DNA of 6,888 nt from an uncultured Fusibacter sp. (GTDB taxonomy: Bacteria; Bacillota; Clostridia; Peptostreptococcales; Acidaminobacteraceae), in the NCBI GenBank assembly GCA_937958285.1, contig CALFXQ010000159.1, forward strand, positions 1 through 6,888, written 5' to 3'. Position numbers and translations under genes: made by a program. Of the stretch, positions 1-6,298 are shown in pieces. Each line of letters begins with the position of its first letter. The stretch's first letter is position 1. The notes beneath the pieces are model-generated. The model was not told where the DNA came from. It was given only the letters and a program-made list of their open reading frames with translations, and ran no database searches.

Positions 1-686
1 CCAAGGCAACAACAACAGAAGCGCCGACGACGACGACGACGACCATAGCCACAACAACAACAGAAGCGCCGACGACGACGACGACCCTAGCCACAACAAC
101 AACAGAGGCGCCGCCGACGACGACGACCCAAGCTACAACAACAACAGAGGCGCCGACGACGACGACGACCCTAGCCACAACAACAACTGAGGCGCCGCCG
201 CCGACGACGACGACCCTAGCCACAACAACAACAGAGGCGCCGACGACGACGACGACGACCATAGCCACAACAACAACAGAAGCGCCGCCGCCGACGACCA
301 CAACCACAACAACAGAAGCACCTACAACCACTGCAATTGTAACGATTGTTACCACACAAACATCAACAACACTAGCAGAAACATCCACTGTGCCTACAAC
401 GCAAGTAGAAACCACCACGGTGTCTCCTACAACCACTGTGCCATCAACGCAAGTAGAAACCACAACTGTAGTCATAGAAGCTGAAACCGTACCACTTGGG
501 AACATTGATGAAAATCCGGATAACGATCTGATTTTTTCTGAAATAGTTCCATTAGGTGCCACTGAGCTTCCTCAAACAGGTGAGGCGCATACAGCTTTGT
601 TGCAATGGATGGGTGTTTTGCTTATGCTATTTGGATTATGCTTACTTTTAAGAGACAGAAGAATCAATCGGGAATCTGAATTGTAG
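1..686 (+). CDS. LPXTG sortase-anchored surface protein with Thr/Pro/Ala-rich repeat stalk (C-terminal part, 5' end outside window)
   Basis: The frame is open from the left edge (first full codon at base 3) to a TAG stop at 684-686, giving 227 visible residues; no genuine start is visible. The order is: a low-complexity stalk of ATTTTEAP(T)n repeats (about 6-323), a Thr/Val/Ser/Gln linker with two copies of a VPxTQVETTTV motif (390-470), an acidic stretch containing VPLG twice, then the sorting signal. That signal is LPQTGE at 567-584, a hydrophobic helix (about 597-650) and the tail RDRRINRESEL. By family knowledge, sortase cleaves between T and G and links the protein to peptidoglycan. The stalk would hold an unseen N-terminal domain away from the wall, and its Thr density makes O-glycosylation possible (inference). 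The GTG at 390 is an internal Val codon, not a start. A terminator follows at 714-747. The functional domain lies outside the window, so the specific role is unknown. Confidence 0.9.
   Translation, partial: KATTTEAPTTTTTTIATTTTEAPTTTTTLATTTTEAPPTTTTQATTTTEAPTTTTTLATTTTEAPPPTTTTLATTTTEAPTTTTTTIATTTTEAPPPTTTTTTTEAPTTTAIVTIVTTQTSTTLAETSTVPTTQVETTTVSPTTTVPSTQVETTTVVIEAETVPLGNIDENPDNDLIFSEIVPLGATELPQTGEAHTALLQWMGVLLMLFGLCLLLRDRRINRESEL
6..302 (+). repeat. Tandem 42-45 bp coding repeat, seven units (ATTTTEAP-Tn-L/I/Q)
   Basis: Units run 6-47, 48-89, 90-131, 132-173, 174-218, 219-263 and 264-302 (the last degenerate). Each reads Ala, three or four Thr, Glu-Ala-Pro, zero to two extra Pro, several Thr, then Ile, Leu or Gln. 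Codon choice is fixed by position: Thr before Glu-Ala-Pro is ACA (one ACT), while Thr after it is ACG ending in a single ACC. In units 1-6 the Pro plus Thr run after Glu-Ala stays at six or seven codons although Pro varies from one to three. The block is far richer in G and C than the coding sequence after it. Repeats of this kind commonly vary in copy number between strains and are prone to assembly error. Confidence 0.95.
390..470 (+). repeat. Second, shorter coding repeat (two copies, 48 bp offset)
   Basis: Bases 390-422 and 438-470 encode VPTTQVETTTV and VPSTQVETTTV, separated by SPTTT. Unlike the upstream block, these copies use mixed Thr codons and differ at several synonymous positions, so they look like an older duplication in the linker between the stalk and the sorting signal. 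Confidence 0.8.
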
Positions 687-713
687 CAGATTTAGTTGAT
701 AAACTTTGAAGTG

Positions 714-747
714 AAAGATCTTAGGGCCTAGAACCCTAAGGTCTTTT
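714..747 (+). terminator. Intrinsic terminator of the LPXTG protein gene
   Basis: The arms AAAGATCTTAGGG (714-726) and CCCTAAGGTCTTT (734-746) pair with one G-U wobble around a 7-nt loop. The T-rich run TTTTATTTT spans 744-752. The hairpin lies about 30 nt after the TAG stop, in the right orientation for the upstream + strand gene. Confidence 0.85.
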
Positions 748-800
748 ATTTTGTCCACAAACAGGATGTAATCATTCTGAGAGAACATTAGATTATCAAT

Positions 801-834
801 GAAAAAAAGTCTACCGGCAAAATGCCAGTAGACT
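801..834 (-). terminator. Intrinsic terminator of the yfhO-family gene
   Basis: Read on the - strand, AGTCTACTGGCA pairs with TGCCGGTAGACT (one wobble) around a 3-nt loop and is followed by seven T residues (the A run at 802-808 on the + strand). It lies about 75 nt beyond the TAA stop at 909. It and the terminator at 714-747 insulate the two convergent genes. Confidence 0.88.
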
Positions 835-908
835 CAATATTTTACGATATAGGTAAATGTCAATATCACACAAGTGGTGGTATTTTTAGATTTACATATA
901 AATGACCC

Positions 909-3479
909 TTAAGACGACTTCAGATTGAATCTCCTGTAAATGAATTGATAAACGATCATAATAATAAGCGAGATAACCATAATAATCAAACCAGTAGTAA
1001 ATCCCTGCGGGACAAATCGAAGCTTGAGCATATGCGTACCCGCAGATACCGGTATCATCATCAGGCCATCTTTTAGCGGTGTAGGTTGAACATCCATGCC
1101 ATTAAGCTCTGCTTTCCAACCTGGATCAAAGGGAATACTCAAAATCAATTGACCAGGTTTGCTGGTGGTCACAAGACCTTCGATTTTTGTATCATCATGG
1201 GAGGCCACATCTAGTCGATTTGAGATGAGTTCGTTATAGACACTCTCATAATTGGACACATCTAACTTTACTAAAGCGATATCAAAAAATCCAGTGGACT
1301 GTGCTGCAAGTTCAAAATCGAAGTTAATGGGACTATTCACTTCAAGGTGACCAAGGTCCATAAGTACGCCGCGAGGTGTTTCGTAGACGCGGCTATTGCC
1401 GTTTACAGTAAGTGTGACTTCCTTTGAACCATTGAGCATATATGCATAATATTGACCCGAGTCTGGTGCTACAAATCCAATGGTCGCGCGTCCAACTTGA
1501 GATGCGTTGATATTTCTATAATTATATCGTATATCCTGCTCTAAGTTTGTACGTTCAATATTGGTATAAGTTTCGCTAGTTAGGCTAATGGGTTGGTAGA
1601 TGGAAATATCTTTACCTAGAACTTCCTTAATGTATGAGGTTTGAACTAAAAAAGGATTGTCATTTGAAATGTCGAAGGCCTCAATTGCATTTTCAGCAAC
1701 GATACCCATAGGCATCGGATAATTGTGCTTGAGTAAGGTTAAACCATCGTATTTTCCGACTTCGGTATAAGCGGCATTGGGTAGTGGGATGCCATTGTGT
1801 TTCGAAAGCATGTATTTAATATTGAGCATGCCACTAACAGCCGGTGGTGTTGGAAGATATTTAACACTATTTGAACCCGGGTCGGCAGATACACCAAAAT
1901 CCTTTAAAAAGTAATTGATTTTTGAGTTGGCGGTAGATGAAAATTGCGTAATACCTGGATACTGGTATAGGATTGGGTCGTTCGCACTATACAGAGGATA
2001 CATTTCTGTACGGTAGAAGGAACTGTCTAGATTGCGTAGATCGCTAAGGGCCTTTTGTACCGCAGTGTTTTGAGTAGGATAGTCTGCTCGCCCAGAGTTA
2101 CCCGCGGTATCAGTAGCTTTAAATGCGGAGAGGCCGTATTCCGTTAGACCCAGACATAACAGAAAAATCATAAAAAGACTAGAAGTAATACGTTTGTTCA
2201 ACCATGCCATAAGTACAACGGTGTACAAGGCGATATAAAGAATGCTTACATAGAACACTTTGAAATCGAAAGTCTCTTTATAGAGCTTTTCGGAAATCAA
2301 CAAATAAACGATAAATCCGAAGGCAAAAGTTTGAATCGTCTTTGGCTCAATTTCTTTGAGGTGAGAGAAGGCCTCGTAGGCAACGGTGATAAGCATGAAT
2401 GACAGCAAAAACGAAAACCTGAATGGCACTTGGTTTGGGAAGTGAAAGCCATGCCAAAAGAAGTTTAGTATATTGAGATTCATACTAAGTATGAGGAAGC
2501 CCATCAGAATACCATTAGAAATACGATTTCTCATCGGTATGGATTTTGTGACAAAATAAATTAGGCAAAACAACAAGGGCAGCATACCACTTTGAATATT
2601 TGGCAACCCATCGACAATCGTGGGCTTAATGTTTGCGAGTAGATTATTGAGAATATCAATTATAGCGTGATATGTGGTCAAAGTTGTTGGATTTCCGGAC
2701 TTTAAACCGTATGCCCTAGACATGCCATAAACAATTGGCAACAACGTGACAGCTGAGAGGCCGATGCCTACAATAGAGGCAGCTCCAACTTTAGCAATCT
2801 GAATGACAAAGTCCTTAAAGTTTTTACCCTGACTCTTTTGTGAAAAGAGGACAAAGAAGTAAAATGCCACAAAAATGCAAACGAAATATGCTGTATAGAA
2901 GTTGCTAATCAGTGTGATGGCCAAGGTTATGGTGAACAGATACCATTTACCTGTATCCATTAGTCGATGTAAACCAAGAATGACGAGGGGGAGGAGGGCA
3001 ACTGCATCTAACCACATGATATCCCAATAATAGCCCATTAAAAAACCACTGAAGGCGTAGAACAAGCCAAATATCAAAATACTGATGTCGTTGCGACCAT
3101 AAAGAGCGCGTATGTAGATAGCAAATGTACTACCTGCAAGCGAGATTTTAAAAATGGTTGCAAACAACATAAATTCTCGTAAAAACGCTGCAGGAACAAA
3201 AATCGACAACAGATTTAAGGGGCTCATTGCATAATAGCCAATCATGACGAGAAAGTTTGTACCCATGCCAGATTGCCATGTGTAAAAGAGCGAATCAAAA
3301 TGTTGCAATTTGTAATGGAGTTCTTGCAATATTGGGAAATATTGATGCCAGCTATCGATAATCATGATTTGATTATTGCCAAAAGGATACATCCCCTCTT
3401 TAGCAAATGCTAAGGTCATGATGCCAAAGGCAATAAAGAAAGCAGAAAAAACGAAGCGATTTTTATGAAGAAAAGTCAT
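909..3479 (-). CDS. yfhO: YfhO-family polytopic membrane protein, probable GT-C-like envelope glycosyltransferase
   Basis: This 856-residue protein has the usual length and architecture of the YfhO family. About a dozen hydrophobic helices fill residues 9-450, a large extracytoplasmic region spans roughly 455-826, and one helix (about 828-850) precedes the basic end YRRFNLKSS. The first outer loop carries D42-SWH-QY47, where GT-C enzymes hold their acidic catalytic residue, so Asp42 is a candidate (inference). The region around 132-174 (FYAFSGFLMGYYWDIMWLD) and the motif FDPGWKAELNG at 784-794 are typical of the family. In Bacillus subtilis and Listeria, members (YfhO, GtlB) are linked to adding sugars from a lipid carrier onto lipoteichoic acid, working with a CsbB-type enzyme that loads the carrier; no such partner is in this window. 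The ATG at 3479-3477 is supported by GGAGG (3489-3485) five nt upstream. The gene is monocistronic, divergent from the M28 gene, and ends at its own terminator. The acceptor substrate is unknown. Confidence 0.88.
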   Translation of the reverse strand: MTFLHKNRFVFSAFFIAFGIMTLAFAKEGMYPFGNNQIMIIDSWHQYFPILQELHYKLQHFDSLFYTWQSGMGTNFLVMIGYYAMSPLNLLSIFVPAAFLREFMLFATIFKISLAGSTFAIYIRALYGRNDISILIFGLFYAFSGFLMGYYWDIMWLDAVALLPLVILGLHRLMDTGKWYLFTITLAITLISNFYTAYFVCIFVAFYFFVLFSQKSQGKNFKDFVIQIAKVGAASIVGIGLSAVTLLPIVYGMSRAYGLKSGNPTTLTTYHAIIDILNNLLANIKPTIVDGLPNIQSGMLPLLFCLIYFVTKSIPMRNRISNGILMGFLILSMNLNILNFFWHGFHFPNQVPFRFSFLLSFMLITVAYEAFSHLKEIEPKTIQTFAFGFIVYLLISEKLYKETFDFKVFYVSILYIALYTVVLMAWLNKRITSSLFMIFLLCLGLTEYGLSAFKATDTAGNSGRADYPTQNTAVQKALSDLRNLDSSFYRTEMYPLYSANDPILYQYPGITQFSSTANSKINYFLKDFGVSADPGSNSVKYLPTPPAVSGMLNIKYMLSKHNGIPLPNAAYTEVGKYDGLTLLKHNYPMPMGIVAENAIEAFDISNDNPFLVQTSYIKEVLGKDISIYQPISLTSETYTNIERTNLEQDIRYNYRNINASQVGRATIGFVAPDSGQYYAYMLNGSKEVTLTVNGNSRVYETPRGVLMDLGHLEVNSPINFDFELAAQSTGFFDIALVKLDVSNYESVYNELISNRLDVASHDDTKIEGLVTTSKPGQLILSIPFDPGWKAELNGMDVQPTPLKDGLMMIPVSAGTHMLKLRFVPQGFTTGLIIMVISLIIMIVYQFIYRRFNLKSS

Positions 3480-3484
3480 GAGTG

Positions 3485-3489
3485 CCTCC
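3485..3489 (-). promoter_or_regulatory. Ribosome binding site of the yfhO-family gene
   Basis: The - strand reads GGAGG-CACTC-ATG, a strong Shine-Dalgarno with five nt of spacing. It fixes the start at 3479. Confidence 0.8.
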
Positions 3490-3524
3490 GGTGTTGAAAT
3501 TTGTATGTTCGGCCTATTTCATTT

Positions 3525-3535
3525 AGTTTACCACA
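3525..3535 (-). promoter_or_regulatory. Candidate extended -10 promoter element of the yfhO-family gene
   Basis: The - strand reads TGTGGTAAACT, matching an extended -10 pattern (TGnTAAACT), with exactly 45 nt between it and the ATG. No good -35 lies at 17 nt; a TTGACT at 3559-3554 is too far away (23 nt). The identical 11-mer serves the gene on the other side, which strengthens the call, although it could be a regulator site rather than a -10 box. Confidence 0.45.
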
Positions 3536-3568
3536 AATTTGCTTAAAAAAGCCAGTCAATATAAAGTC

Positions 3569-3585
3569 CAACGAGGAGTTCGTTG
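3569..3585. promoter_or_regulatory. Small dyad between the divergent promoters (possible operator)
   Basis: CAACGA (3569-3574) and TCGTTG (3580-3585) form a perfect 6-bp inverted repeat around GGAGT. It lies close to the midpoint between the two TGTGGTAAACT copies. A 6-bp dyad can arise by chance, so an operator role is only a possibility. Confidence 0.25.
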
Positions 3586-3613
3586 AAAACATAAAGCGCT
3601 CAGTATTTCGAGC

Positions 3614-3642
3614 TAGAAAAAGAGGTGGAGATGTGGTAAACT
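3614..3642 (+). promoter_or_regulatory. Candidate promoter of the M28 peptidase gene (extended -10)
   Basis: TGTGGTAAACT at 3632-3642 contains TGG-TAAACT, an extended -10 pattern. TAGAAA at 3614-3619 lies 17 nt upstream of the hexamer and matches TTGACA at four of six positions. Exactly 45 nt separate the element from the ATG at 3688, the same distance as for its mirror copy on the yfhO side. The predicted 5' leader is about 40 nt. Confidence 0.5.
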
Positions 3643-3673
3643 GTAGGAACAAACCCATCTATATCCATAAATC

Positions 3674-3679
3674 GAGAGG
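3674..3679 (+). promoter_or_regulatory. Ribosome binding site deciding the M28 gene start
   Basis: GAGAGG ends eight nt before the ATG at 3688. The in-frame ATGs at 3697 and 3703 would be 17 and 23 nt away, so the first ATG is preferred. Confidence 0.7.
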
Positions 3680-3687
3680 TAATCGCA

Positions 3688-5172
3688 ATGCGCCACATGT
3701 ATATGAGCAATAAATCTAAAGGCCGAAACCTCACCAAAACGATGATATTCTTTCTAATCGCACTTGCTATGACGGGATGTTTCTCGGGAGACAACAAGAA
3801 GGATTCATCTGCGCCATCGAATGTGTCGCGTTTAGTGGCGCAAGAGCAGCAGAGCACCGAAGCGCATTACCCCGGTAAAGATAACGAAAACCATCCAAAA
3901 GTTACTGTAACTTCGCCTATCGATGAGCGCTATTTAGAAGCTCAGATTAGAGCCCTCATTGCCCCTGAAATGGCAGGCCGACTACCAGGAACAAAAGGGA
4001 ATCAACTAGCTGCGGCGCATATAGCATTAGAAATGGAAAAAATCGGCTTGCAGGTGGCTAAATTTGGAAGTGACACAAAGCAAAATGGCTACCTAGTTCC
4101 CTTTTCTATGACCCTACCCATCCAGAAAAGCGCATCAGACATGACCTTAGTTGATGAGAAGGGTGTACCAATTAAAACATTTAATTTTGGGTCGGATTAT
4201 ATGTACGAGATTTCCTCGCCATCTGTGAAGATAAAGGGTCAGATTGTGGGAGAAATGTTTTTAGTAGAGGATTATAATAGCCTAAAGGAATTACCAGAGA
4301 AAGCAATCGCGCTCGTTGAAAATGAAGATGTTTCAGAGGCACTCTTGTATGGACTTTCAACGTCTGTGGATCATTTGGGTGCAATCGTCGTCGTAAGTGA
4401 ACGCCAGAATTCAGGTGAATTTCTTAAACCTGTATATCTTTACGGGAATCTTAGAAATACTGAAGCACAAGGACCGCTCGCCTATTATGTGAACAGAGAT
4501 ACGATGAATCAGTTACTTGAGGCACAAGAGAATGGCAATCGCCAGCTTAGGGTCTCAACGGATGTGTCCATAGAGAACATCTCAGCTGACAATGTAGTGG
4601 GTTTTTTACCTGGTCAAACTGATGAAGGCTTTATTATTACCGGGCATTTTGATCACTTGGGAGACAGTTTCAATGGTGATGTCTATAACGGCGCATTAGA
4701 CAATGCCTCTGGAACAGCATCTGTTCTCGCTCTAGCAAAATCCTTAAAAGCGCAAGAAAATCGCCATTACAGTTACTACTTTATTGCATTAAATGGTGAA
4801 GAAGAAGGCTTATTAGGTGCATATTCACTCGCGCAAAAAACGCTCTGGGACCCAGAACGTTTTAGTGTCATTAATTTTGATATGATTGGCTCCACAGAAA
4901 AGCTACCAATTCTTGTGGATTCAACCAGGAAGATATCGAATCTGTTGCAAAGCGACTTATTGGATCATTTAGGTTCTGAGGGCTTTATCGCAGAGTCCTC
5001 CGATATGGGCTTTAGTGACCACGCAGCATTTGAGGAGCGGGGATTCGCTGGTGCGTTGCTAATTGAGTTCGATGAGCGGTACTATCACACAACAAATGAC
5101 ACCTTCGAAAACTCACTCAATGTGCCTCATTTAGCGGAAATATTGAATGCGATGCTTACGTGGCTCTTATAA
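3688..5172 (+). CDS. Exported lipoprotein, zinc peptidase family M28 (aminopeptidase type) with probable PA insert
   Basis: This 494-residue protein begins with a short basic stretch, a hydrophobic core (about 18-29) and MTG-C31, an acceptable though not ideal lipobox. It should therefore be lipid-anchored on the outer face of the membrane, followed by a disordered Ser/Glu/Asn-rich linker (32-75). Residues 80-140 match the start of M28 enzymes (APEMAGRLPGTKGNQLAA). Residues about 140-290 sit where many M28 peptidases carry a PA domain. The catalytic part runs 300-494 and keeps every expected residue: H320 in TGHFDH, bridging D338 in GALDNASG, E371 (general base) and E372 in GEEEGLLGA, D398 in NFDMIG, and H467 in YYHTTND. 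It is thus predicted to be an active two-zinc exopeptidase trimming N-terminal residues from peptides outside the cell; the substrate cannot be read from sequence. The start at 3688 is chosen for its ribosome binding site. The gene stands alone, divergent from yfhO and convergent with lrgB. Confidence 0.9.
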   Translation: MRHMYMSNKSKGRNLTKTMIFFLIALAMTGCFSGDNKKDSSAPSNVSRLVAQEQQSTEAHYPGKDNENHPKVTVTSPIDERYLEAQIRALIAPEMAGRLPGTKGNQLAAAHIALEMEKIGLQVAKFGSDTKQNGYLVPFSMTLPIQKSASDMTLVDEKGVPIKTFNFGSDYMYEISSPSVKIKGQIVGEMFLVEDYNSLKELPEKAIALVENEDVSEALLYGLSTSVDHLGAIVVVSERQNSGEFLKPVYLYGNLRNTEAQGPLAYYVNRDTMNQLLEAQENGNRQLRVSTDVSIENISADNVVGFLPGQTDEGFIITGHFDHLGDSFNGDVYNGALDNASGTASVLALAKSLKAQENRHYSYYFIALNGEEEGLLGAYSLAQKTLWDPERFSVINFDMIGSTEKLPILVDSTRKISNLLQSDLLDHLGSEGFIAESSDMGFSDHAAFEERGFAGALLIEFDERYYHTTNDTFENSLNVPHLAEILNAMLTWLL

Positions 5173-5186
5173 TGCCACTTAAGAGC
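5163..5186. terminator. Weak hairpin over the M28 stop codon (possible bidirectional terminator)
   Basis: GCTCTTA (5163-5169) pairs perfectly with TAAGAGC (5180-5186) around a 10-nt loop that includes the TAA stop. No clear T run follows on either strand, only AT-rich sequence to about 5215, so termination is uncertain. It is the only hairpin I see in the 51-nt gap between the convergent M28 and lrgB genes. Confidence 0.3.
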
Positions 5187-5223
5187 TCATACTTAGATAT
5201 AAATAATTTAAATCATGCATAAG

Positions 5224-5943
5224 CTATAATAGGCCTATTTCATGTACTAGCACAACAAACCACGGAAGTATGATTGCCGTTGCAACGCCTGTTAATCCGA
5301 TGGCCAAGCCACTCATAGCGCCTTCTGTGTCACCTAATTCAATGGCCTTAGATGTGCCCAGCGCGTGAGAGGCTGTGCCAAGAGCGATGCCCTTTGCCAC
5401 GGGATGATTGATACCCAATAGTTTTAAGACCATTGGGCCCATTAAAATGCCCACAGTACCCGTGATAACAATCACGGGTACTGTTAATTCTGGGATGCCT
5501 CCAAGTTGCTTAGAGAGAATCAGTCCAATGGGCGTTGTGATGGATTTTGGCAATAAAGACAAAGTGAGAATAGATTCTAGTTGAAAAACCTTAGATAGAA
5601 TCAAGACAATACATGCATTAGTGACTACCCCTGCGCATATACCAATAACAATTGCACGAGCGTGCTTTTTTAGAAGATGTAGATTGCGATAGAGTGGGAT
5701 TGCAAGGCTGACAGTGGCAGGGTAAAGCAGTAACGTCAAAACACTGGTTCCTTCTTGGTATGTTGTGTAGGTGGTAGTTGTTATGAAAAGAAGGAAAGCC
5801 AAAGTACCCATTGACATGAGAACAGGATTGAACAAAGGGGCTATAATCTTGTACCGTGAACGAGCAAGTTTGCGCTGAAGTTCTGTATAGCCCAGAAAGC
5901 AGGCAATGGTTAAAAATATACTGTATATGGGATGTAAAATCAT
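5224..5943 (-). CDS. lrgB: LrgB/CidB-family membrane protein
   Basis: This 239-residue, very hydrophobic protein is full length for the LrgB family and contains its recognisable blocks: LFNPVLMS (37-44), LLPKSITTPIG (130-140) and GTASHALGTSKA (189-200). It is predicted to be an integral membrane protein acting with the upstream LrgA homologue. By family knowledge, LrgAB was first described in Staphylococcus as modulating murein hydrolase activity and autolysis. Relatives transport small organic acids: pyruvate for PftAB in Bacillus subtilis, and glycolate/glycerate for the plant fused homologue PLGG1. Transport of a small carboxylate is therefore the likelier biochemical role, but the substrate cannot be assigned. 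The ATG (5943-5941) follows the lrgA stop after one base, which implies translational coupling; the nearest purine-rich stretch (AAGGGA) is about 11 nt upstream. The gene is last in the tetR-lrgA-lrgB operon, and no strong terminator is seen after it. Confidence 0.9.
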   Translation of the reverse strand: MILHPIYSIFLTIACFLGYTELQRKLARSRYKIIAPLFNPVLMSMGTLAFLLFITTTTYTTYQEGTSVLTLLLYPATVSLAIPLYRNLHLLKKHARAIVIGICAGVVTNACIVLILSKVFQLESILTLSLLPKSITTPIGLILSKQLGGIPELTVPVIVITGTVGILMGPMVLKLLGINHPVAKGIALGTASHALGTSKAIELGDTEGAMSGLAIGLTGVATAIILPWFVVLVHEIGLL

Positions 5944-5944
5944 G

Positions 5945-6295
5945 TTAAGCGGTATCCCTTCGTATTTGAAATTCCACCACGAGACCTGTAATGCCTATAA
6001 CCACAAGGGTGGGTACCACGATCAGAAGAGAAATCGTGAGCGCTTGACTTTTTATGAGTCCCCATGAGCTCACAACGCCAACCCCTGCGGGAATAAAGAG
6101 CAGAGAAAGATGTGCAAGTAAATGGTCTCCAACACGCTCAACTTTTTCGAGAGACACCCATTTTAACTGGAGACATAATAGGAGTAGAAGCATGCCAATA
6201 AGAGGGCCGGGAAAGGAGAAGGGCATCATTTGTGATAGCCATTCTCCAAGGGCACAAAAGGCACAAAGCCACGCAAAACCCTTTAACCAATGCAA
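5945..6295 (-). CDS. lrgA: LrgA/CidA-family holin-like membrane protein, TTG start
   Basis: This protein has 116 residues, close to the usual size of the family, and about four hydrophobic helices. Signature blocks are FPGPLIGMLLLL (28-40), LKWVSLEKVERVGDHLL (44-60) and LLFIPAGVGVV (65-75). It is predicted to sit in the cytoplasmic membrane and pair with LrgB in the next gene, as a holin-like regulator of murein hydrolase activity or as half of a two-component organic acid transporter. The start is TTG at 6295-6293, supported by AAGGAG at 6310-6305 nine nt upstream. No in-frame ATG exists before residue 23, which would remove most of the first helix. The gene begins three bases after the tetR stop, so its ribosome binding site lies inside tetR coding sequence. 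It ends one base before lrgB. Confidence 0.9.
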   Translation of the reverse strand: MHWLKGFAWLCAFCALGEWLSQMMPFSFPGPLIGMLLLLLCLQLKWVSLEKVERVGDHLLAHLSLLFIPAGVGVVSSWGLIKSQALTISLLIVVPTLVVIGITGLVVEFQIRRDTA

Positions 6296-6298
6296 TGT

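Noticed and set aside
1..302. CRISPR array or non-coding satellite at the left end
   Set aside because: The repeats are contiguous without unique spacers, keep a multiple of three, and read through in frame to a complete sortase anchor, so they are coding.
133..321. Leu/Trp/Ser-rich open frame on the - strand
   Set aside because: It is the mirror of the Thr-rich repeat in the sortase-anchored protein. Low-complexity repeats are open in several frames, and there is no start signal or family resemblance.
390..392. GTG as start of a short 98-residue LPXTG protein
   Set aside because: The same frame is open all the way to the left edge with continuous repeat structure, and no ribosome binding site precedes 390.
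862..887. Hairpin AATATCAC/GTGGTATT followed by five T residues on the + strand
   Set aside because: The stem is AT-rich with a wobble, no + strand gene ends nearby other than one already terminated at 714-747, and the yfhO transcript has a much better terminator at 801-834.
3501..3713. Open frame on the + strand across the divergent promoter region
   Set aside because: It has no ribosome binding site, resembles no known family, overlaps the M28 start in another frame, and covers the promoter elements.
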